A DNA stretch of 64,000 nt from Hyphodiscus hymeniophilus (lineage: Eukaryota; Ascomycota; Leotiomycetes; Helotiales; Hyphodiscaceae), in assembly GCA_016508695.1 (NCBI GenBank), contig VNKQ01000004.1, positions 186,001-250,000 of the forward strand, read 5' to 3'. Below are positions 33,571-43,996 of the stretch, piece after piece (within the stretch, counting starts at the first letter, position 1; each line of letters begins with the position of its first letter). Made by a program: the position numbers and the translations under genes. Under the pieces are notes generated by a model. It did no database searches and was not told the DNA's origin. It saw only the letters and a list, made by a program, of their open reading frames with translations.

Positions 33571-34887
33571 TCACGTCGAAGCCACGCCACACCTCCTCCC
33601 CTCCCACCACCCATTGACGGCCGCCGAATGCCTCGCCAGACTCCCCATCACGGCCGCCACAGCATCCTCGTACTCGTGATCCCGCCTCGTGCCCTCCTCG
33701 TGCCGCGGGTCCGCCCGCGTGAAGCGCGACCCGGCAGCGAGTGAGAGGAGCATCATGAAGATGACCCGCTGGTCGCACAGGAAGTGGCGCATGGGGTGTG
33801 TTGAGTAGGCGAAGTGCTCGTGTGAGGTGCTGTGGGATGATAGGAGACTGCCGAGGAGAGTGAGCTCGTGGAGGAGGAATTTCACGGAGAGGTCGATGGC
33901 GGTGTGCCTGCTTGGGTCAGTTCTGCTTCCGTTTCACGTCTGTTTCCAGTTGCGTGACGCGTGGTTTCGTGGGGTTAGGGAGGGGAGAATTTGGTAAGGT
34001 GGGTAGAGTAGGTGGCTTGACTTACATTTCCCTCGTCACGTCCGAGGAGAAGTGGTTCAGGCTCAGCAGGCGCCTGTCTAGTTCCTGGGCCAGGCTTAGG
34101 ATGTTCGCTATGTCGTTGCCGAGCCCGGATATGTTCGAGGACGGGGACGCTGCAAGCTCTTGCGCTCGCTGCAGTGTCTGCACGAGGATGCTGAGCCTCA
34201 TGCTCCGGGGGAGCGTGGCCAGTAAAGCGACGAGATCCGGCGAGACAGCGAGTAGTCCCTCATCTGAGTCCTCGGTCTCCGCCACGTTGCTCGTATCCCT
34301 AACCGCGAGTACCGTCACGGTATCTCCTTTCTTGTGGCTCGCCTCGCTTGAGATGGTGAAGGAGAGCTGCGACGAGAGGTGTTTCGCGAAGTCATCTTCC
34401 TCACTCGGGATGGTCGCCTCACTCAGGAGGACGGTGAAGTCTAGTTGGTGACGGATGATCTTATTTCTGATGTCTTTCACCTGGTTGTTGTGCAGGGCGG
34501 CGAATGTCGCCTTTGCTGGGAGGGTTGGTGGGCTGGGCCATTTTCTCAAGATGTTTTGGAGGTGTTTGAGCTCGATCTTTAATGCCAGCTTGGTACCTTT
34601 GAATTCCTCTATTCTGTAATGTGTAAGAAGGGGTGCGTTGCTTGGGTGTTAGAAAAGATATGATGGTTGAGGGCGTGCCTTGATGCTGGGATGTGCAGCT
34701 CATGTTCTGAATCTCCAAACAGAATCTCGAGGTAATCAAGGGTGTCGTGGAGATAGTGGAGATCCACCAGGGTCTCGGTGACGATTTTTGGGGCATCGTG
34801 GATGAGTGCGTAGTCTTTGAGAAGGATGAGGAGTTCTGTGATGAGGTCCGTGATGTGGATTGTGGACTGGGGAGGAGCTGCCGTCAT
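33571..34887 (-). CDS. Helical fungal protein of unknown function
   Basis: Exons 34887..34679, 34613..34026 and 33907..33571 give 377 residues. The start MTAAPPQSTIHITDLITELL leads into an amphipathic helical N terminus (LVDLHYLHDTLDYLEILFG). The middle exon is rich in Leu heptads (LKIELKHLQNILRKWPSPP, TLPRSMRLSILVQTLQRAQ). The last exon has VKFLLHELTLLGSLLSSH and FMMLLSLAAGSRF. No family was recognised. The first intron has no suitable GT: a GC-AG intron (AG|GCACGC) or a weak GTTTGG donor further upstream would both keep the frame. The 3' end abuts the degenerate minisatellite. Confidence 0.66.
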
Positions 34888-35959
34888 GATTGGATTGAGA
34901 ATTGTTTTGATGAATCTATGACCTCTTCTCTTAAAACAAGAGTTCAATAAGGAACGGGTTGTATTAAGAGACTGCCGAAGCCTTGACTTATATCAGAATT
35001 TGTCCACCATAAAGTGGCCTGATGTAGAAGAGTTGTCGGTCAGGTGACCATCATACCACCGTTACTTCTCCCTTCGATATTGGTCGTCACAGCCTCAAGC
35101 TTGAGATCTTGAGGCTGAAACGATATGGAATATTTCTGTAAGCGTTCTTGGGAATGACCAATATCTCCCCGCCAATTCCCATACTATAGTGTGTTTTGAA
35201 GTACAGTACAATCATAGTCCAGCAAGGACTACCCAGCCCTGAAGATGAATCATGTATCGATGGAGAAATATAATGAAAATCCAGCCCGACCTTTCCGGAC
35301 CCCTGGAAGAAAATATGTTTGGGCATGCCAAAGTGGAGAGAAACTTGACATAAAGCCTAGGTAGATAAACAATGTTTGTATGGCGCACTCGCAATCCTCG
35401 AATGCCTTTTATCACTGCGCAATATAATAGCCCCATGGCAATTCAATAACCATCGGACTGTCGGCATACAGCTTTTTCCCCAACTTCCAGATAGTCTCTA
35501 ACATGAAAGAAGAAATAACCCGGTTGCATCCTTGGGGAGAAGTAGAGCTATAGCTTGGCAAGCAGAGGAGAGCAAGCCGCTTAGAAACTCATGAGACTCA
35601 AGAGACTGGATTTTGGCTGGCGGTTGAATGTGGACAAGACGCAATGCAAACTTTTGCTACGGGCTCATAATGAGTAGGTGAAGAAAGTGTTTTCAGGGGC
35701 CGTCGAAACTTAGAGAGAACGATGTAACTTTACAAACATAGAATAGAGTTGATGGCAATGTATGGCGAGTTGGGAAGGGGCCCGCGTCGGTGCGGAATAC
35801 TGTATCTTCTTGGCCGATGTGGGGTACATGACGATTCCCTGCTGCCTCTCACTGCTAACCTTCATCCGCCTTTGTACTTCCACAGCCCTCTTCCGAAATT
35901 CCGTTCGTCCATCAAAGTGCGAGAGAGTTATTCATCACCTTTCTCCAAATAACCTCGAG
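34888..35959. other. Intergenic region between divergent genes
   Basis: About 1.07 kb. Frames here are under 80 codons and show no recognisable motif. Confidence 0.5.
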
Positions 35960-36840
35960 ATGGCAGAAGCTGTGGATAACCCCGACGTCCCAAAGGGCCA
36001 CAAAGCATTTGTGCCTTTAGGTACAGCTCCTCCAGTAATCCCAAGATCGTTGCTAACCTTTGCTCTGCACAGAAAATAACCCTGAAGTTATGACAACTCT
36101 CGTACACAAGCTCGGACTTTCTCCCACCCTTGCATTTCACGATGTCTGGTCAATCGACGACCCCGAAATGCTCTCCTTCGTTCCCCGCCCAGCCAGTGCC
36201 CTTCTCCTTGTCTTTCCCGTTTCGAAGAATTACGAGCAGTTCCGTATGCAGGAGGACGCTGGCAAGGCGGTATATGAAGGAAAGGGCGAAGATGAACCGA
36301 TCATCTGGTACAAACAAACGATCAGAAACGCCTGTGGCCTAATTGGGATTTTACATGCTGTTAGCAATGGTGGAGCCAGGAACTTTGTTGGTACATTATG
36401 CATTCTATTGGCTTTTGTCGATGGACATGAGCTGGGCTGATGATATGTCATATTCAGAATCCGACTCCGACCTTCACAAGCTTCTACAATCAGCAATCCC
36501 TCTTGCTCCGATCGAACGAGCCAATCTTCTATACAATTCACAAGCACTAGAGAAGGCGCATGCTGGCGCGGCATCTGAAGGGCAAAGTCACGCACCAGGT
36601 GCAACAGACGACATCGATCTACATTTCGTGTGCTTCGTGAAAGACGAGACGAACATTTTGTGGGAGATGGATGGACGGAGGAAAGGACCTTTGAACAGAG
36701 GCCAACTAGCAGAAGATGAGGATGTTCTGAGCGAGAAGGCGCTGGATCTGGGCCCGAGGAAGTTCCTGAAGCGGGAGGCTGAGGTTGGTGAAGGAGAGTT
36801 GAGGTTCAGTCTCATTACTTTGGCTCCAAGTTTGGATTAG
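35960..36840 (+). CDS. YUH1: Ubiquitin C-terminal hydrolase (UCH, peptidase C12)
   Basis: Exons 35960..36020, 36073..36390 and 36458..36840 give 253 residues. The enzyme removes small adducts and peptides from the C terminus of ubiquitin (and perhaps Nedd8/Rub1) in the cytosol. The catalytic set is complete: the oxyanion Gln and nucleophile Cys in WYKQTIRNACGLIGILHAV, the His in DIDLHFVCFVK, and the Asp in LWEMDGRRKGP. The N-terminal ENNPEVMTTLVHKLGLS matches the family opening. Spacing around LLYNSQALEKAHAGAASEG corresponds to the active-site crossover loop. The C terminus lacks the extension of UCH37/BAP1, so it is a UCH-L3/Yuh1-type single-domain enzyme. Both introns have standard ends. 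Confidence 0.93.
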
Positions 36841-37297
36841 AGGCCGCACCAGTGATAAATTGCATATGGGGCGTTATTGGTCATTGAAAATTGCATGGAA
36901 TGGATATGGATACAGAATCCGCATCTTCGGGAAAACGAAGCGCTTATTGATTATGAAGGGCGAGGATACAAAGCTTTGGTCGGTCATACATCCTTTAGAG
37001 ATACGAAATAGTGTAGCGTTCTTCCATACCATACAGCCTCAATAGAGGTTCTTTCCAGATATACCTCATCTCTGTTTCGTCTCGTGTCCTCCCTGAGCAT
37101 GATAATGCATGGACTACTGTACTTAAATGATCAGCCTTGTCGGCCTCACTAGCGCAAGGCTGGGTACTTTGCTCGCTAGTGTAGAAGTACTTCGTCACCA
37201 CAGTGGCACCATCTTTTCATTCCATCGCACAGCTTCATGGACGTCTAAACTTATGCACCTCACATCAAGTCTCCTTCTCCGTCCAACTTTACTCAGA
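36841..37297. other. Short intergenic region
   Basis: These 457 nt should contain the UCH terminator and the next promoter; nothing distinctive was seen. Confidence 0.5.
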
Positions 37298-38074
37298 ATG
37301 GCGCTCCACCCTCCACAAGATGCCTCAAAATTGATTTGTTTGTGTCTCCATACCATTGGGCTTTCTTAGCACGAAGCAGCTCAGTGCTAACTAATTACAG
37401 TTGCGCCTGCAAACGATAAGACGAACTCACAAGCTGACCAATATACAAAGGGGTCACTAGAACGGTCCCAATTGGATCCCGACCCTTTCAGCCAATTCCA
37501 TACCTGGTTCACCCATGCGCAGGCAAACGGCGTGCACCAACCCGAGACCGTCTGCCTCTCCACCGCATCTCTACCATCTGGCCGCGTTTCAGCACGAATG
37601 GTATACCTTAAAGAGCTAGACACTAAAGGCTTTGTCATATACTCAAACTTCGGGACCTCAAAAAAGAGCAAGGATCTAGAAGATAATAAATGGGCTAGTC
37701 TTACGTTTTGGTGGAGGGAATTGGAACGGCAGGTTAGAGTTGAGGGACTCTGCGAGAGAATGACGAGTGAGGAGAGCCAGAAATACTTCGATACGAGGAT
37801 CAGGGGAAGTAGGATTGGTGCTTGGGCTTCGAGGCAGAGCGAAGTGATCGAGGATAGAGGAGTGTTAGAGGGATGGGTTAAGGATGTCGAGGAGAAGTTT
37901 GAAGGACAGGAACGTATTCCTGTGCCTGAGTTTTGGGGCGGACTAAGGATAAAACCTGAGATGGTGGAGTTTTGGCAGGGGAGGAATAGTAGGCTCCATG
38001 ATCGATATGTGTATACAAAGGTGGGGGGAGGCGAGCAGGAGGAAAAGTGGGCGCTCAAAAGGCTCAGTCCCTAG
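37298..38074 (+). CDS. PDX3: Pyridoxamine 5'-phosphate oxidase
   Basis: Exons 37298..37337 and 37401..38074 give 237 residues. The FMN enzyme oxidises pyridoxamine/pyridoxine phosphate to pyridoxal phosphate. Exon 1 encodes MALHPPQDASKLI and ends in T|GTTTGT; splicing makes KLIFAPAN, the usual fungal start. Family features follow: YTKGSLERSQLDPDPFSQF, the FMN-binding LPSGRVSARMVYLKELDTKG, FGTSKKSKDLEDN, FWWRELERQVRVEG, and the C-terminal signature with FWQGRNSRLHDRYVYTK and WALKRLSP at the end. Length agrees with yeast Pdx3. No targeting signal is visible. Confidence 0.93.
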
Positions 38075-38676
38075 ATCATTGGAATCCTACTGAGAAACGG
38101 GTCTTGCCTGCTATTTCACTACGCACAGTTTCAAGTGAGCTGCGCTCTATATCTATCCCCACTCCCATCTCTCTGACTGAATGGTGCCACCCGAGTGAAG
38201 TCACTCCTTCTACTTAAAGGACCTGATATATAGCAACGAGCAGGTATTCTGGAATAGGTCTCTTAGTGGAACAGGAGTTCAAGATCAAAAACATGCGATC
38301 GTGGAGATCAGAGCCATCTGTTCGCTTCAACCTTCCACATACAGGCTGGCATGATATTCGCATTTCCCCGCATCTCCACAATGTCCCCGAGAAAACGAAA
38401 TTGGGACAAGTCGTCCAGTGGCGGCTCGGAATAGTGAGGGGTAGTGTATTGTGTACTTGTTTTCAAGGGCTTTTACGAATCCTTTGTCAACGATGACGTT
38501 CGCGCCCTAGGTAGCTAGGGTGTGCGATGCCCTGTGGGACCGGATCAACGCTCAGGACTCATCGAAAACTACGAGCGAAATCTATTTTCTGTCTATATAC
38601 CTGAGTACCTCGCATATATGAACAGATTGATTGATATTTATTTTCAGCTATTTTTCGATATCGTTCTAACGTGGCT
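38075..38676. other. Intergenic region
   Basis: About 600 nt without a recognisable gene; the 76-codon frame at 38266 has no support. Confidence 0.5.
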
Positions 38677-41245
38677 ATGGCTCGTCATTTGGTAGTAAGC
38701 CTGGCCCTCTCCAGCATCCCATTCGCTCAGCCAATCCCCTCCGAAACTTTACTGCCTTGCGGCGCGGCCTCCTATTACCCATCTAAGGTACGAATTTTCA
38801 GAAGGACTTCAGAGAGCTTTATTCACTGTAGTAGTATACATGTTATGATGGAGACTTCCTTTGCCCAGTCTTGAATGGAGAGCCGACGTTGCGATGCGGC
38901 CCAGACTGTTATTTGCCAGAGAACTACTCGTCAGTGTTCTGCAGTCCTCGAACTTTCAAATTGAGGCTTATGAAGTTAGCTGCGGAAATGGCCATTTGAT
39001 ATATCCTCCAGTTGCAAGCGCTTCGTCAACGTCTCCCTCAAGTCCCACTGCAACATGCACAAGCGATGCAACAACCTTACATTTGAGTTCCCCACCATAC
39101 GAAAACTATTTCTACTCAGATTGTCACGCTTCTTCTCAGATCGTTGTAACCTCTCCAGAGCCAGATAGCAATTTGACGATCATCGGTCCACGACTCATCG
39201 TTGCTTGGCCAGCTGGGAACTCGGGAGTCGCAACCTACTTCGAGCCAGAGAATGGAGTCAATGGCACGCTAGGCATTCGGCTGCTAAACTCAACTATCGG
39301 AAGTCCTCTTGGACCAGTTTATAACGCCACCAGCGGGAATGCAACTGTGGGCATCAGCACTCAGCTCGAGCTGAACAGCTCAGCGATTCTCTCGGTAGCC
39401 ATTCTGGGTAGCATCCGAACGATTCGAGATTTTGTGGAAGGGCCTAGTTTGTTAAGAGACGATATACAGGGCGCCATCAAGTATACGAACATCATAGACG
39501 GCGTGCAACTAAGTCGCCTATGGCTAGATAACATTACAACCACAACAATATCATTCACCAGCCCCAACGGCTCAATTCAGATTGACAATACGACGTTAAA
39601 ATTTTGTTCGGGAACCTACACTTTCAACGCATCCTTAGACTACCCCCAGCTGACTCAACTAAGCGCCGAGGAGGTGCTTAGTCCCCAGTCTACAGACCTG
39701 ATAATGCAGTCTCCAACGCAGACCACCTCACTATCATTCTTGTCTTATACTACCAAACTAACGGCTGGGGCTTGGAGATTCCTGACATATTTTGGTCGCG
39801 ACTCGATGATTTCGGCTTTGTTACTCAAACCAGTCTTGAGCGATGGGAAAGGAGGAGCAATCGAAGCTGTGATTGCAGGGGTATTAGAAAGAATCAATAT
39901 GACTGATGGCTCAGTCTGTCACGAGGAAACAATTGGGTTAGACAGGAACATTCTGAATATAGAATTTAGAGCTGACTTTCCAAGCGATTATGCTACTTGG
40001 ACCAATTTGCAGAATAACATTACTAGCACCGCCCCTCTGTGCTCCTACATTATGGTACACATTCTCTCAAACCTTTCCTGAATCCGGCTAATGATTTTCT
40101 AGATTGATTCAGACTATTACTTGCCAGTCCTGATGGATCGGTACTTTGTTCAAAATGCCAATGGTTCCTCACGGGCGAGTGATTTCCTCAGCACAACGGC
40201 TAGCATTTTCCCATCGAATTCAAATCTCACCTACAAGCAGCTAGCCCAAATCAATGCAAACAAAATTGTCTCGCTTGCCGCTCCCTTTGCTGCAATTGGC
40301 AACCAGACTATAGACAACCTAATGCATATAAAGGATGGTCAGATCGTGGGCCAGTGGCGAGACAGCACATATGGTATGGGTGGAGGTAAGATTCCTTTCG
40401 ATGTGAATACAGGTCTGGCACCAGCTGCACTCCGATCCATCGCTTCTCTTTCTTCGGCAGGATTGTTGGACCTCAACGCCACCTTGGTAAACGAATATGC
40501 CCAAGTATGGGAGGATTCTACTCTACAGTTCTTTGAAGTCAATATCCCTATTTCAAACGCCACAACCCTTCTCCAGAATTATGTCAATGAGTCAGGTATC
40601 TCCGGTTTGGACTCACAAACTTCTTCGCTTGACGAAGAGGTACATTTCTACGCCATTTCACTCGATGGGAATAACAACCTTTCCCAAGTTCAAGTCATGA
40701 ATACCGATTCGTGCTTTAGGCATTTCCTGCTTAACACCACAAACCAAACACAATTAACCACTTTCCTAAACTCGACTGCGAATAATATCCGCCTCACTTT
40801 CCCAGCAGGACTCATGACCGATGTCGGAATGCTTGTGGCTAACCCCGCATATGGAGATAATCCCATCTATGCGGCAAATTGGACGACATCTGCCTATCAC
40901 GGAACAGTCGTCTGGTCATGGCCTTTAGCAATGATGGCGCGAGGAATCGAACTTCAGCTGTCTCGCTGCAGCTCATCTTCCGTCCCAGATTTCTGCTCCG
41001 ATAGCTCGGTCTATGTGAACGTCAAGAATGCGTATAACTTGTTGTGGAATAGCATTGAAGCGAACTCGGCCCACTTGAGTACCGAGGTTTGGTCTTGGAC
41101 TTACGATGCGGACGCGAAGAAATTTGATTACATTGACTTAGGAGCTTTGCCACCCCCACCGGGAAGCTCACCAACTGAAAGTGATGTTGTGCAGCTTTGG
41201 AGCTTGACGTTTTTGGCCGTTACGCGGAATGAGGGGCTGAAATAG
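38677..41245 (+). CDS. Secreted glycogen-debranching-like six-hairpin glycosidase
   Basis: Exons 38677..38787, 38835..38929, 38980..40054 and 40103..41245 give 807 residues. MARHLVVSLALSSIPFAQPI is a signal peptide. A small Cys-rich module follows (YTCYDGDFLCPV, RCGPDCYLPENYSC), made only when exon 2 is spliced in. The catalytic region has WRFLTYFGRDSMISALLLKP and GQWRDSTYGMGGGKIPFDVN, which match the (alpha/alpha)6 glucosidase domain of bacterial and archaeal amylo-alpha-1,6-glucosidases. HGTVVWSWPLAMMARGIE and STEVWSW follow near the end. Over 20 Asn-x-Ser/Thr sequons indicate glycosylation. The function is probably hydrolysis of an extracellular alpha-glucan or related oligosaccharide; the substrate is not established for such fungal secreted members. 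Confidence 0.82.
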
Positions 41246-41445
41246 GCACGAATACATGACTGAATAATGGAATAACTAGGTTCTTGAAAGAAAAACCTCT
41301 ATGATCATGAATCTTGATGCTTGCAGGAGCTGCATTATAGGGCCTTTAGCTAGACGCTGAGCCGGCAGCCTAATTGATGAAAATGAATCGGTTTCCATAC
41401 AAACTAGTATCAAATATTGAACCTTGTATTTTGAGCCATTGAATA

Positions 41446-42673
41446 CTAAGTCTCTACTCTATAGATCACACAGAGGCTTCCGCCACCAGGCGGTCCTTGA
41501 CCTTCCGCTCCACCCTGTATAAGTCAGAAAACATTCCGAAATAGGTTAAAAGCCGATTGTCAGGAACGAAGTATGGGCATGATGGGATCTCGGATACTTA
41601 TACTCAGGAAAGCAAGAGAATTTTCTACATGCTTGGAAGCTGCCAACCATGAGCGAGCTTTTCTCCGAGAATCACTTACAGATATGTAAACCTGGGGATC
41701 ACCAGCCAATCCTGCAATCAGACCCCCAACAGCCGCTCGTGCATGTCTTGTGCTATGAATGTCACTGTCCGTGTTCATAGTATGTCTTTTGCCTCTGATA
41801 CTGCCTGTAGGATCGGCTTCCGCTTTTGCAAACACTTGAAGCACCTCTCCATTCTCGCGCTTCACCTGCTCTAATGTGCGTAGTATTGCACCTGCATCTA
41901 TTGCATCATCCATGTAGGTGGAAGCAGCACGGAGAGTGCCTAAAGAGGGATTTGATGCTAGAATAAGAATATGGTTATCTTCAAGTTCAGCACCAGAACT
42001 GCAGCTGGCCTTGCTGCTCCAACAGTCTTCACTCTGCATGGCTGCTTCAAGGTTATCCTCCTCTATCTCATCTAGGGCTACAGCAATTCCGACAGCGGAC
42101 GCGTAGCGAGACTTAGCCATACTCTCATATGTGTCTGTCGTTACTGGAGTCTTGGAAGCTGCCTTGATGATTTCGACTTTTGACGAAGTAAGAAGAGGAC
42201 ACTTGATCAGGACAAGATGGACATGGTCTTTGGAGATCCCAGATTGCTGCAGCAATGCCCTGATGGAAGAAGCGACTTCCTGAGCATGGGCTGATGTCCC
42301 AATTTCGTGAGGTTCGAGCATGCGTGTCCTTCCCACGACAGCTTGAAGACCCGTAGGTTCTGACTCTTTGACTATGAAAGTCACATGAGGACTGAGTACA
42401 CCTTCCGTGCCACCGGAAAAGATCGTGATGGCAGACTCTGGGATTAGTGGCTCCCAAACGTGGGTGCTCAGTGTTCGTGAGAAGTCATTAACACAGCCGT
42501 TCCCTTGATCGTCAGCTTTGGCGCCCAAAGGTGGGGATCATATTCATACCTTCTGATTTCCCAACTACTCCAAGGATGTCTTTGGCTTCATAGCCAGCAG
42601 CTTTCAATTTCTTGAGGGGTGTGGTATCTGCGGGTGAAGACACTCCAAATTTCAAGATGTTGATGGAGGCCAT
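41446..42673 (-). CDS. Ring-opening amidohydrolase (barbiturase / cyanuric acid hydrolase family)
   Basis: Exons 42673..42550, 42503..41680 and 41514..41446 give 338 residues. The family opens barbiturate or cyanurate rings with three related domains, each supplying a Ser-Lys pair. Visible sites: Lys in GVVGKSEGNGCVNDFSR (split by the first intron), Ser in FSGGTEGVLSPHVTF, a second pair around VLIKCPLLTSSKV and LASNPSLGTLRAAS, then SIRGKRHTMNTDSDIHSTRH and, after the last intron, S|GGAEGQGPPGGGS. All three domains are therefore present. The last intron is 165 nt and reads open in the wrong frame. Barbiturase takes part in oxidative pyrimidine breakdown and cyanurate hydrolase in s-triazine use; sequence alone does not separate them here. 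No other pathway gene is adjacent. Confidence 0.88.
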
Positions 42674-43996
42674 CGGGTGATGATCTCGTGATACAGGATG
42701 GGATTGATTCGAATCTATTTGACCGCAATATAAAAATAGAATAAATATCAAAGGCAGATTCAAGTGCGGATCATCCACCTCAAAAAGGTGTGATCAGGCC
42801 AATATAGGAACCTTTCTTTGGTCTTGGTACTATTTCGCCGCCGGGCCGGCGCCGTCGCTGTCGCTGTGATAGCCAGAGCATTGGAAGAAGTGAAGCTGTC
42901 CAGGATCAAATTATCCTGGTCGCAAGCGAGCGACCTCCTTTACTCGAAGGACTTTTTTTAACAACTACATGATGGAGATTAATGTACAATTTTCCTATCT
43001 ACCGGGCCCCACCACGTACCAAAAATGAGAATAACTCGAGTGGATTCGTGTTCTAATTCTGGAAGAAACATTTACAGCTTCTCATCCTCCCAATGCAGGT
43101 TGTCATTTCGTAGCGGTAACGGATTTTCTTTCATATATGTGTGAGATTTGATGCTCCGATATATATATTAGTTCAGCATCAGCTTTATTTTTTAAAAAAG
43201 GACCCAAAAGACATTCTGGATCAAGCTTTTGAAATCCAGCCTCTGAACTTATCGCCGTGGCCAAATGGCGACTTACTACCGTAGTTCGTTCATTGACAGA
43301 CAGACCATCCCAAGGAAAGTGCTCCAGAACGAGAGTGACAAGCCTCAAAGCAGGAGCCATGATCAGCCTCATAGGGTCAAATGTGTGTTCGCTGTTAGGA
43401 GCGAGCGAAGATAAGGCTCTGTTATCTGTGCGAGACAGTTCGACGGACAGATGGAAGTTATTTGAGGGATTGAAGCATTCACTCCAGCACCTTCGACCAC
43501 TATCTTTAGAGCACTTACTGAAGCATTTCTTTTACTACGCGGTGCATACTGGCAAAGAAGCCCTTGGATTGAAACATCAGGAGCACTGATGCTCCGAGAT
43601 GTATGAAACAAATGCAATATAAATTGCAAAAGTTTTTAGCCTTACAAGCGCGGAGATGAATAGATTCTACGTATAATTCATAGCTTACGGAAATTCCCGT
43701 CCTTTGGCTGTTCTCCTAGATTTATCTTGTTGATGTGAGTGACAGTGAAGAAAGAGACAGAGAGCCTCAATAGCCCTGGCGGGTTTGGTCTCTTGCGCTA
43801 GAGCCTCCATGTTTCTGGAACCCCGCCTACCTCCTCTACCCGCCAAGATCCATGCCACCGTCCGACTCCGACCTCGACCCTCTGCGCTTCGATTTTACGA
43901 CTTCGAACCCACTCATATATGCCGAGAACTTAATCGCCCTGCACACCAAATTGACCAAGAATCTACATTCACGAAGGCGGAGCTTAAATGCCCACA
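42674..43996. other. Divergent intergenic region upstream of SEC1
   Basis: The 1.3 kb holds the amidohydrolase promoter, a possible gene fragment (43103-43531, minus) and the SEC1 leader with two overlapping upstream frames. Confidence 0.5.
43103..43531 (-). pseudogene. Possible gene fragment, unknown
   Basis: A frame of about 142 codons is open on the minus strand but has no ATG until the middle (MRLIMAPALRLVTLVLEHF). Its composition (LVLEHFPWDGLSVNERTTVV) looks protein-like. No upstream exon or family was recognised, so it may be a relic or chance. Confidence 0.22.

Noticed and set aside
42504..42528. ATG at 42528 as start of the amidohydrolase
   Set aside because: That Met codon is intron sequence; the spliced start at 42673 supplies the first Lys-containing motif KSEGNG.
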